64,000 nucleotides of DNA from Rhexocercosporidium sp. MPI-PUGE-AT-0058 (Eukaryota > Ascomycota > Leotiomycetes > Helotiales): contig JAGTJL010000027.1 in NCBI GenBank assembly GCA_020746875.1, positions 463,501-527,500 of the forward strand, written 5' to 3'. A program made the position numbers and the translations under genes. How positions within the stretch are numbered: the first letter of the stretch is position 1; the number at the start of each line of letters is the position of its first letter. Of this stretch, positions 9,177 to 19,300 are shown piece by piece. Below the pieces are notes generated by a model. The model was not told where the DNA came from. It made no database searches and was given only the letters and a program-made list of their open reading frames with translations.

Positions 9177-11001
9177 ACGTCGGACCCCACCATTCCGGCC
9201 ACCCCTAGTTTCCGGCCACCTCGCTTAACCTCACCGCCCCTCGTACCTACCTACTTTAGTAATTAATAATTCTTTTAATTCTTTATCGATTTCTTTGAAA
9301 TTTTGAATCTAAATCGTTTTTATCATGAAGCGTCAATATACGGAAGCTGACGTTCAGAACGCCCTTCGGGAGATCGCAAATGGCAAGTCTGAGCGAAAGG
9401 CATCGCTAGAGTGGGGGGTTCCAAGGGCTACCCTTCAAGGTCGAATTGCAACCGCATCACCACACCGGGAAGCCGCTAGCTATTTGCAAAGGCTACCTAC
9501 GATATTAGAGGACAAATTGACCAATTGGGTACTTAATCAAGAGGCTATTGGTCGTGGAGTTACGCATGGACAAATCAGGATTTTCGCTCAAAGGCTTTTG
9601 ACGCTTCAAGGGGATCATAATCCACTCGGACGACACTGGATAGAGCGATTTTTGACACGGAATCCTGTTCTTAAGACTAAGAAGCAAATCTACGTTGATT
9701 CTGTACGTGTCAATAACGCTTCTTCTGAAGTTATTAAGCCTTGGTTCCAAAAATTAGACATCCCCGCTATTAGAGCAATTCCAGCCAACCACCGATGGAA
9801 TATGGACGAAACTGGTATTATGGAAGGCTGCGGTTTCAATGGACTAGTTGTTGGACACGCTGAAAAGCGTAAGGTTCAAGGGAAACAGCCAGGTTCACGT
9901 GCCTGGACGTCAATCATTGAATGTATCTCTGCAACTGGAGTTTCTATAGCTCCGGCTGTAATTTACAAAGGAAAGTCGGTCCAGCAACAGTAGTTTCCGT
10001 CTCAATTAGACAAATTCAATGATTGGTACTTCACTGCCACGGAAAATAGGTGGACGACTGACGAAACGGCTCTTGAATGGCTAGAGAAGGTGTTTATCCC
10101 TCAGACGAAACCACGTGATCCTTCAGCAAGACTCCTCATCCTAGACGGCCACGGGAGCCATGAGACTACGGATTTCCTTTGGAGGTGCCTTGAGCATGAT
10201 ATCTACGTCTTATTCTTACCTCCACACACGTCACACGTCTTACAACCTTTGGATTTGACGATTTTCTCTCCCTTGAAGCGTGCGTACCGGAAACACTTGC
10301 ATTCTTTGAGTTCTTTACTTGATTCTACCCCAATTGGCAAACGCAATTTCCTTCTTTGCTATCAGAAAGCACGCCAAGAAAGTTTGACAGCTTCTAATAT
10401 TAAGGCTGGGTGGAGGACCACTGGATTATGGCCGGTATCTATGGCAAAACCTCTTATGAGTCCATTACTATTGGAAAATAGCAATAATCCAACAACTGTA
10501 CCTATCCCAGACGTACCAACGACACCTCCAAAGGTTTCTGATAGCTTACCTGAGCTACGTACACCAAGAACTAAGAAAGAACTTCATTTCCAGCTCCGGG
10601 ATTTGGCCTCTGGATCACATGACTACCTTCCAGACAAACGTTTACGTGTCAGGAAGATTGCAAAGAGAATCAATGAAAACGACTACGAATTAGGACAGGC
10701 AAAGATGAAGATTTAAGAGTTGGAAACGAGATTAGAGCAATTACAGCCAAAGAAACGGAGGAAAGTACAAACTAGTCCAAATTCCAAGTTTGTGACAACA
10801 CGTGCTATTTTTGAGGCTCAAATTGCAACTAGGGATCGTCAAATTGTACCTATAGAATCAGAATCAGGAGGAGATTCAGATTCCACAATTTCATGTATAG
10901 AAGTTGAAGCAATATAGAGTTATTAAGCCTTGAATAGGAAGTAATGAAATTAAGCGAGGTGGCCGGAAACTAGGGGTGGCCGGAATGGTGGGGTCCGACG
11001 T
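9177..11001 (+). mobile_element. pogo/Fot1-like DNA transposon with 52-bp perfect inverted repeats and TA duplication
   Basis: The ends 9177-9228 and 10950-11001 are exact reverse complements over 52 bp, starting ACGTCGGACCCCACCATTCC. Each contains the sub-repeat TTCCGGCCACC twice. Both ends are flanked by TA (9175-9176 and 11002-11003), the usual target duplication for Tc1/mariner/pogo elements. Total 1,825 bp with one transposase gene inside. Related but diverged ends occur at 33938 and 47546. Confidence 0.9.
9325..10917 (+). pseudogene. pogo/Fot1-type DDE transposase with two in-frame stops
   Basis: From MKRQYTEADVQ the protein has a psq-type helix-turn-helix (residues about 3-40) and a CENP-B/Tc5-type DNA-binding region (about 65-125, including GRGVTHGQIRIFAQRLL). 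The DDE catalytic domain shows WNMDETGI, LLILDGHGSH and QPLDLTIFSPLKRAY, which give the expected acidic residues. The C-terminal part is basic and then Glu/Asp/Ser-rich. Only two changes stop it: TAG at 9991-9993 and TAA at 10714-10716, both explained by a C-to-T change of a Gln codon. There are no frameshifts, so it was probably inactivated recently. Confidence 0.85.
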
Positions 11002-11003
11002 TA

Positions 11004-11869
11004 ATATGAATCCATGTCATATCTGCGACATGAAAATACCAAGGCCACAGGGAGGTGAAATTAAAGTAGAAGCACTATTAAACCAAAAGTATAACAGAAC
11101 TAGAAGTACAACTAAGTTAGAAATACAATCAAATCAGAAGTACAATTGCCCTTTTCCTAATCAAATACCTAATTCACAGTGCTGTGGCGTCCTGCATCAA
11201 GTCTATCAACCCATAAAGTCTCATCGACAATCTCGTTTTCCACGCCTAGAGGAGGAGCAAACTAAAGGCGTCACGCTTCAGGGTATGAATTCGCTGCAAA
11301 CAAATTGTTGGTGGAAGTGGTCGGGCCCTCAGTATCTCGATGGTTATACTACCTAAACACCACTGATGTAGAAAGGCGGCTTGGCTAAGACGTCGAACTT
11401 CTCGGTCGACCTCCGTTCCACAATCCAAGTGGAACTCGCCCCTCAATGGGGAAGGTGGGGTAGGATTGCCGAGATTGCAACCATCAAGAATTGGAGGGGG
11501 ATAGCCGGCGAGGGCGTGCTCCAGTTTAGGCGATTGATTGATTATGCCAGATTGGTCCAGCTTCGGCGCAAGTTGCCGAAGTGCGCCATACCATATTGCG
11601 TAATCGCGACCTCACTTCATCACTGGACAGCTGGAGATGGATAAGCAGATGGATGAGTAGGCAGATAGGAAAATAGAGGAGTTATCAGTGTATCAAGCAA
11701 GACAACCACTGCCTCGTCCTTTCCCTCTGTTACTAGCAAGATACAACATTTGCATCACCATAGTAAGGTCTTACCTCCAAACATAGCATAAAGTTACTAG
11801 CAAGGTTAAAAGGAATCAAATCAGATAGGGATAGCAATTTAATGATCTATATATGAAATAGAACGCGAT
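11004..11869. other. Stretch without recognised genes
   Basis: Short open frames only, none resembling a known family. At 11050-11140 there is a run of AGAAGTA/AAATTA-type degenerate short repeats. Confidence 0.4.
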
Positions 11870-12103
11870 CTATTTTGACAGACGCACAAACCCTAGTTCC
11901 AGGAGCTTGATGCCGTACACAATCTGCACATGTCGTTTGAAATGCTGCAAGTGCTCGAGAACAAGCCCTTGAAACTCTTCTATTAGACGACAACACTCTA
12001 TAGTTGCTTTCGGATCTCGTCCTTTGAGGTTATTGCACTTAGCATGAGTAGCATGGTGAAGTGCGTAAGGATTACCATGCGAACAGCCCTGGGTTTTCGC
12101 CAC
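11870..12103 (-). pseudogene. FluG/DUF3435 C-terminal tail, second degraded copy
   Basis: The frame contains LKGRDPKATIECC and QGLVLEHLQHFKRHVQIVYGIKLLE. These match the C-terminal zinc-finger-like tail of the neighbouring copy at 12224-12751 (LKGRDPHAKIECHH, QGLVLKHVEHFKGHVETVHGVKLRK). Several ligand-type Cys/His are lost. It is a partial tandem duplication of the same gene end. Confidence 0.6.
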
Positions 12104-12223
12104 AAATCTTATTTATCCCGCCGCCTACCTTTCCAGGCAGTACAGTAAACTCCCACGAGAGTGGCTTCTTTGACATAGCAAACCTAAAAAAGAGGAGATC
12201 TATACATGAAATAGAACGCAAGT

Positions 12224-12751
12224 CTAATTTCTCGAACGCACAAACCTTGGTTTCCGGAGCTTGACGCCATGCACTGTCTCTACGTGGCCTTTGAAATGCT
12301 CCACGTGCTTGAGAACAAGCCCCTGAGACTTGCACGCTGGGTGATGACACTCTATCTTAGCGTGCGGATCTCTTCCTTTGAGGTGAATCCGTTCAACGTG
12401 ATCCATCATCTTCGCAGGGCGGCAAACAGAGCCCATCCGCTCCTCATAGCTCTTCGATTCGTTGCCAATGCAGATCGGGCACTGGCTCTTGGCAAGCTCA
12501 AGAGGGAATGGCTCGAAATCGGGTGACTCCTCCTTGATGAGAGGTGGCTGCGGTAGGGCAACCCGGAGTCGATACCGTCGGGGCACTTCGCGGCGGCGAC
12601 AGAGGGCGACCATAAGACCAGCAGAGTGGATCCGGCGCGCGACAATATCCTGTGGGGTGATATCCGCGACATAATTGCAGATAAGTTCGGCCTTCTGCGC
12701 CCGTTCGGGAATCTGATATTCAACCACAGGTTCGATAATCTGATGACTCAT
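12224..12751 (-). pseudogene. FluG domain (DUF3435) protein, C-terminal fragment
   Basis: A 175-codon open frame resembles the end of fungal FluG-domain proteins: VEYQIPERAQKAELIC, LMVALCRRREVPRR, then SQCPICIGNESKSYEERMG, CRPAKMMDHVERIHLKG and a final LKHVEHFKGHVETVHGVKL. The pattern CPIC...H...H and C...C...H...H suggests two zinc fingers. DUF3435 proteins are tyrosine-recombinase-like, but the recombinase core, which should lie upstream, is absent here: different frames begin at about 12797. So this is a truncated remnant. Family assignment is from memory of motif order. Confidence 0.6.
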
Positions 12752-12796
12752 TTATAACTCTATCTCAAGCCCCACAACTCTACTCGCCGTCTGACC

Positions 12797-13381
12797 TTAC
12801 ATTTCCATAACGTTCTGGACCTCTTCTTCACCTCCATGCACTCCCATTGGACCCTGTATTAGCCCCTCTAACGTACCACTACTCAAATGGCCGATCAAAT
12901 GCTTTGTTCCAGCTCCAGCAGTGACCTGTACTGCCGAAGACACATTCGCAGGTGCCACCGCGATTATTTGACAAGAACCCTGGGCTGCCAGCACATCCTC
13001 GAAGACATTTGTATCGACTTCTCCCGTGGCTTGACGAGATTGCATTTGGATTCATTCTTGCTTTGGGCTCATGTCCTCCCGATCTTGTTGTAGCTCAACT
13101 ACATCCTTATCTTCGCCACTAGCCGTTGCTCTGGGCTGCTCGTGCAATCTGCGATTGACATTCCTAGAAGCTTCTGCACATATCTTCAAGCACTGCTTCG
13201 CGCCCTCCTTCTCGTCCTGCAGCCGGTCATATTCTTGGTAGTCATTGTCCTCGTTGTCATCGCCTGATATCTTCATTCGTTGTAAGAGGACTTGTAATCT
13301 ACTGTCGATTTCTTTGAGGCGACCTTCGAAGTAGGAGGTCGTAGCAACGATATTGGCCATGTGTTCACCGATAGCTGTCAT
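12797..13381 (-). pseudogene. PigL_N-like (STAND-protein N-terminal type) domain remnant
   Basis: Two frames in the same phase, 13381-13052 and 13051-12797, are separated only by a TGA at 13052-13054. The first has a helical FEGRLKEIDSRLQVLLQ followed by LQDEKEGAKQCLKICAEASRNV. The second has FEDVLAAQGSCQIIAV and VTAGAGTKHLIGHLSSGTLEGL. This order recalls the fungal N-terminal domain annotated as azaphilone cluster protein L (PigL_N), often found alone or in front of NACHT/ankyrin modules. Its N-terminal start is not found. Read as a decayed gene or fragment. Confidence 0.45.
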
Positions 13382-13656
13382 TATGATGCGTTGGCTATAT
13401 GAAAGAGATGAATGTAAGATACACTTGAATTAAAGCAGGAAGAAGTTAGTTTATATCATCTCCCGTGTCTTCCAAATCATTAACTGCCGAGGGATAATGC
13501 TATTAGGTCTACCTACTCGTGCTCAACATCGGCATCTTAGCATTGTAGAGAGCAGTAAATGATCTTAAATTGCCGCAGCCTACGTGTTGAGAGCTATTCA
13601 CAATGCGGAACTAGATGTATTCGGAAATGGCAAGTAACGCTACTGCTAGCTAGAGC

Positions 13657-14359
13657 TTATGACTTGAGCAGACCAAAATGATCGAGTGGGATAACGTGTA
13701 GCACGCCTTTCCAGTCCAGTTCCAATTCTGTATTACCAGCCTTGCGTATCAGGACTCGGAAGGTTCGCAGAGGTTTAAAATTAGGATAGATGGTTACGAA
13801 GCGACCTTTAATAGTCAGCGCTATCTCAAATCTCGGAAACAAAGTACATACATTGGAAAGAAATCCAAACAACTCAAGTATGCGGTCATTTTCCCCTTCG
13901 GAGGGGTCTGTTTGCAAAAAACCACGAGTACTTCTGCATGAACTTGTCGATATTGGCGTGCGCTGCTGCAAGATCGCGCGTCTGCAGTTCGACCTCACCA
14001 ACAGAATGGCCAAAATCTGTTAAGTCTAACATGACCGAGAATCCATGATCTGCGAGGAAGGTTTCCCTCGTTGTAAGGTAGCGGCAGATGCTGCTCAAGC
14101 CGAAGTTGGCTTCTGGCTTTGGACCATGGCCTGCGGGCGCATACTTGGGAACAAGTCTCTTGATCCCGGCAACCTTGTTAGTCTCGTAAAACAAGGGATC
14201 GGACGTAGTCTCCGCCGTGGCGATGCTTGGCCTCCCGAGATTTTTTGCGTTTCCATATCCACACACCTGAGGCAAGCGAGCCTCCAAGAAATAATGCTTG
14301 ACGTAACATGCGCGTAGAAACCGGAGAAGTCGTAAATCATTCAGTAATGACTGGAGCAT
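13657..14359 (-). pseudogene. CYTH/thiamine-triphosphatase-like protein, frameshifted
   Basis: Two overlapping minus frames form one protein. The first (14359-13886) has FLTTRETF-like YLTTRETFLADHGFSVMLD, then TDFGHSVGEVELQ and IDKFMQKYSWFF. The second (to 13657) continues after a frame change with GFLSNVCTLFPRFEIAL. The GEVEL motif and the IDxFMxxYxWFF segment are typical of CYTH-superfamily phosphatases acting on thiamine triphosphate, where the acidic strand residues bind metal. The N-terminal ExExK-type motif is not found. The frame change near 13900 indicates a remnant, though an unusual intron cannot be excluded. Confidence 0.5.
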
Positions 14360-14484
14360 TTACATCTCTGTCTCACTCCTAGCCCTGACGCTAAGGTATG
14401 GGGCAATCAAAACTCATATGCCCAACGCCTTTGCCTAAATGTCCCAGAAAGCTCAGAGTATTAGCTCTCTTGTCCTGCAGTAAT

Positions 14485-15035
14485 AGTTGTAGGCCACAGC
14501 TAAATCCACTTATGGAAACAGCTAAATCAACTCATGCCAAGGATTTTAAAGGCACACCAGGCGCATCTATCACCCTTGCCCCACCATATTAATTTGTACT
14601 GTAGGGCAAGGGCCACTTATGCATTTAAGGAGTCCTGAGTTGCCCCAGAATCAACTTTGAAGCTATTCACACTTCCTGATTATACAACGATATATCAACC
14701 TTTACTAGCGAACCTTGCGGTCTTCCGTCATCTGCAGCAGTTTATAATGACATCGCCTCCTTTTTGCTGCTATTCAAGCGCATGCTAAGGCAAATAGCTA
14801 TGCTTTTATGTAGCGAGATACTCGACCGAATCGTGTAGTATTTGTCTGCGATTATGATGTAAATGAGTTAGCATAATTTAGTAGAATGCATAAGTGGCCC
14901 TTGCCCTACAGTACAAATTGATATGGCAGGGCGAGGTTGATAAATGTACCCTTCGGATTTCCCGGAATTCCTTGGCATGAGTTGATTTAGCTATTTCCAT
15001 GAGTGGATTTAGCTGTGGCCTAGTTGTACAGTGGC
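14485..15035. mobile_element. Foldback/MITE-like element with ~120-bp inverted arms
   Basis: The left arm (about 14496-14617) includes GGCCACAGCTAAATCCAC, ACAGCTAAATCAACTCATGCC and TACTGTAGGGCAAGGGCCAC. The right arm (about 14886-15030) holds the same blocks as reverse complement with small differences. About 265 bp of unique, AT-rich spacer separates them. No transposase is encoded. Terminal bases and target duplication could not be fixed by eye. Confidence 0.65.
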
Positions 15036-15072
15036 AAAGTAGCATCACAGAGCGTCTTCCATTGCTGCGTAC

Positions 15073-16100
15073 TTACATCGGTAGCACTGTGCTTTGGACA
15101 TCTGGATGAAGAGTGCCCGGTTTGTTGCACTCAGTACAGTTGGTTGTCGAGCGGTACTGGGGAGAACCAGCGGCTTGCCGGGGACGAGTGAGCCACATGA
15201 CGCCGAGGCGTGGTGCAATAGGAGAAGACCACACAGTAGCTCGTGAAAGAAGAGGAGCGATTGCCCCAGGAGGACGTTTTGAAGGCGTGAAGGGCGGTGA
15301 TTGTGGATAGGCGGATGACGGGGCCAGACCCGTTCCTGTTTGCGACGAGCCAGGGCGAGCCAGGGATATAGTCTGTTGATGGCTGTCGTCGATTGTTAGC
15401 AGGTTAAACGAGCTTGAGATCACGAGGTTTTCCTCCGGAAGCCGACTCTGTGTGCTGACAATATGCTGTGCCAAAGCCCATTCAAGGTAGCCAGCAGCAT
15501 CTCTAAACGTCCGAGTGAGCTTGTTCCTGTCGATTTTATAGACACCTCTGCCCTGGTACGTATAAGAGCTATCAAAGGCTGGCACCAGCTTTCAGAAACT
15601 GAGTCGCAAGTTGTAGTGGAACCCAGATTGGTGCGGGGATGGTCCAAGAGGGAGAAGGCTTTTAGTTAAACTAGCTGAGGTTAACTCTCCTTGCACTCCT
15701 TTCACGGTTTGTAAAGGTGCACCAGCTGCGCAGACAGAGCGTATGAACTCCTCGCATCTCTTCTCCAAATGCCGTCTCAGATCTCGCACATCGCACTGCT
15801 CTCGCTGGCGGAGCTACACCAACCCTTTGTTCTACAGTCGATCCCCTCCGCGTCCTCAAAGTTGATGATTTTGATGAGGAGCAGCAGACAGTCGGGAGGG
15901 AGGACGTTGTAACGCTTTTGCAAAGCGAGGTCGTAGAGCTCGTTGTTGGTTATGTTATCATATGCACTAGATTTTAGGGAGTCTAGTATCTCCGTTATCA
16001 TTCCTATGTGTGTATAGAATCGGTCAAGTTGAAACCCATGCTTAGTCCAGGTTGGCGGGACCAGCTTAGCTTGGTAAATCGACCACTTCCAAACCAACAA
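15073..16100 (-). pseudogene. Unrecognised fungal gene in several frames
   Basis: Minus-strand open pieces follow one another. Frame 16100-15777 starts MLVWKWSIYQAKLVPP and includes LALQKRYNVLPPDCLLLLI. A middle piece from 15789 reads DLRRHLEKRCEEFIRSVC. The piece 15585-15073 reads TYQGRGVYKIDRNKLTRTFRDAAGYLEWALAQH and then becomes Ser/Pro-rich, ending with a short TNCTECNKPGTLH knuckle-like motif. They look like exons, or a frameshifted former gene, of one protein. I do not recognise the family. Confidence 0.3.
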
Positions 16101-16304
16101 TGGCGAATGGTGTGAAGCCCAGACTGGTATGCTACGGTGGAAACGGATAATTGAATTTACATGATGCGGTGTTTGTAAAGTCCCATTCAGTATTGAACGA
16201 TCTCTTGTCTGCTTCTAAGTTTCACCAGTAGAACATCTCGATAACAGTAAAGTTTTCTATTCTAAGGGCCTTACGCAGTGCCAACTAGACCATGCCTTAT
16301 TGAA

Positions 16305-19300
16305 TCATTTATGAATCAATTCATGCGACTCATCTAGACAGAGGGCCTTCAACGCAAAACATTCTTCACAAATATCAAAATTCCCATGACTACAAACACT
16401 GCAACGAAAATAACTATCTTTCTCTGAGATTCCTAAAACGCAGACGTCGCACCATCTAGAGCTTTTATCGGCAAGGACTGAAATGGTAGTTTTAGGCAAG
16501 TCGTCTTCTTCAATCAACATGCCATATTCTTTGCACTTTTCCTGCAAGAGCTCAGCGATTTCGCGATGTCCTGTCATTCTCGCCCACCCTAAAGGCGTTC
16601 GACCGCAACTGTCTGGGGCATTCAAGGCATGGCTTTCAGTTAAGAGAAACGCAACTACGTCTCTGTGTCCCATCCTCGCCGCGATTGACAGAGGTGTCGA
16701 GTTATAATAGTCTTTTGAATTAATGTCAACTCCATTTGTGGCAAGAAGGAGTTTAATAGTTGGTTCGTTTCCATTCTTGGCAGCGTGCAACAGCGGCGTG
16801 CGTCGGGTATTATCCTTTGCCTCGACATCGGCGCCATTCTTGAGCAGCAACTTGACAACTTCGACATGGCCGCCGCTTGAGGCTGAATGTAATGGCGTTG
16901 AGTTGCTATCAGTTTCAACTGTCACGGCGGCCCCATTTTCGAGCAGTAACTTGACGACTTTGATATGACCGTTCCTTGAAGCTGTATGTAATGGTGTCCA
17001 TCTATTCTGGTTTGCGGCTGTTATGTCGGCCCCATTCTCGAGCAGCAATTTAACGACTTCGACATGGCCGTTGTTTGAAGCTACATTTAACGGCGTCCAT
17101 CCGTTCTGGTTCGCGACTGTTACGGCGGCCCCATTCTCTAGCAGTAACTTGACGACTTCGATATGGCCGTTCTTTGAGGCTGAATGTAATGGTGTCCATT
17201 TATTCTGGTTTGCGGCTGTCACGTCGGCCCTATTCTCGAGCAGCAATTTAACGACTTCGATATGGCCATTTTCAGACGCTGCATTTAGAGGCGTCCATCC
17301 GCTTTGGCTTGCAACCGTCACGGCCGCACTATTCTCAAGTAGTAATTTAGCCACTTGAACATGGCCGTTCCTTGATGTCGAATATAATGGTGTCCATCCG
17401 TCCTGGTTTGCGACTGTCACGTCGGCCCCATTCTCGAGCAGCAATTTAGCGACTTCGACATGGCCGTTGTTTGAAGCTACATTCAACGGCGTCCATCCGT
17501 TCTGGTTCGCGACTGTTACGGCGGCCCCATTCTCTAGCAGTAACTTGACGACTTCGATATGGCCGTTCTTTGAGGCTGAATGTAATGGTGTCCATTTATT
17601 CTGGTTTGCGGCTGTTACGTCGGCCCTATTCTCGAGCAGCAATTTAACGACTTCGATATGGCCATTTTCAGACGCTGCATTTAGAGGCGTCCATCCGCTT
17701 TGGCTTGCAACCGTCACGGCCGCACTATTCTCGAGCAGCAATTTAGCCACTTGAACATAGCCGTTCCTTGATGCCGAATATAATGGTGTCCATCCGCCTT
17801 GATTTGCGACTGTCACGTCGGCCTTATTCTCTAGCAGCAACTTGACTACTTCGATATGCCCGTTGTTTGAAGCCGAATTCAATGGCGTCCATTTATCCTT
17901 GTTTGCAATTATTACGTCGGCCCCATTCTCGAGTAGCAATTTAACGACTTCGACATGGCCATTATCTGACGCTGCATTTAGAGGCGTGCATCCGTTCTGG
18001 CTTGTTACCGTCACGGCCGCACCATTCTCGAGCAGCAACTTGACCACTTCGACATGCCCGTTGTTTGAAGCCGAATTCAATGGTGTCCATCCATTCTGGT
18101 TCGCAACCGTCACGTCGGCCCCATTCTCGAGCAGCAATTTAACGACTTCGACATGCCCGTTGTTTGAAGCCGAATTCAATGGTGTCCATCCGTTCTGGCT
18201 TGCAACTGTCACGGCGGCCCTATTCTTAAGCAGCAATTTAGCGACTTCGATATAGCCATTCCTTGAAGCTAAATTTAATGGCGTCCATCCGTCCTGGTTC
18301 ACAGCTGTTACATCAGCCCCATTCTCGAGCAGCAATTTAGCGACTTCGATATGGCCATTATATGACGCTGCATTTAGAGGCGTCCATCCGTTTTGGCTTG
18401 CAACCGTCACAGCCGCGCCATTTTCGAGCAGCAACTTGACCACTTCGACATGCCCGTTGTTTGAAGCCGAATTCAATGGTGTCCATCCATTCTGGTTCGC
18501 AGCTGTCACATCGGCCCCATTCTCGAGCAGCAATTTAGCCACTTGAACATGGCCGTTCCTTGATGCCGAATATAATGGTGTCCATCCGCCCTGATTTGCG
18601 ACTGTCACGTCGGCCTTATTCTCTAGTAGCAACTTGACTACTTCGATATGCCCGTTATTTGAAGCCGAATTCAATGGCGTCCATTTATCCTTGTTTGCAA
18701 TTATCACGTCGGCCCTATTCTCGAGTAGCAATTTAACGACTTCGATATGGCCATTATCTGACGCTGCATTTAGAGGCGTGCATCCGTTCTGGCTTGTTAC
18801 CGTCACGGCCGCACCATTCTCGAGCAGCAACTTGACCACTTCGACATGCCCGTTGTTTGAAGCCGAATTCAATGGTGTCCATCCATTCTGGTTCGCAACC
18901 GTCACGTCGGCCCCATTCTCGAGCAGCAATTTAGCGACTTCGACATGGCCATTATTTGACGCTGCATTTAGAGGCGTCCATCCGTTCTGGCTTGCAACCG
19001 TCACAGCCGCGCTATTCTCGAGCAGCAACTTGACTACTTGGACATGGCCGTTCCTTGATGCCGAATTCAATGGCGTCCATCCATCCTTGTTCGCAGCTGC
19101 CACATCAGCGCCGTTCTCGAGCAGCAACTTAACGATCTCATCACGTCCCTTTAAAGCAGCTGCTTGTAATGCGGTTCTGTTAGACTCATCCACATGATTG
19201 ACCCCTACTTTTCTTTCTTTAAGGAGGTATATGACAGTATCTCGAAGCCCAAGAAGTGAAGCGTAAAATAATGGGCTAATCGAAGCAATTTCTCTCTGAG

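Noticed and set aside
11870..13381. A Starship captain
   Set aside because: Only C-terminal tails of a DUF3435-like protein are seen. No tyrosine-recombinase core and no element boundaries.
17023..19197. Long plus-strand open frames (Ser/Asn-rich, NGVHPFWLATVT type)
   Set aside because: Antisense shadows of the ankyrin-coding repeats on the minus strand.
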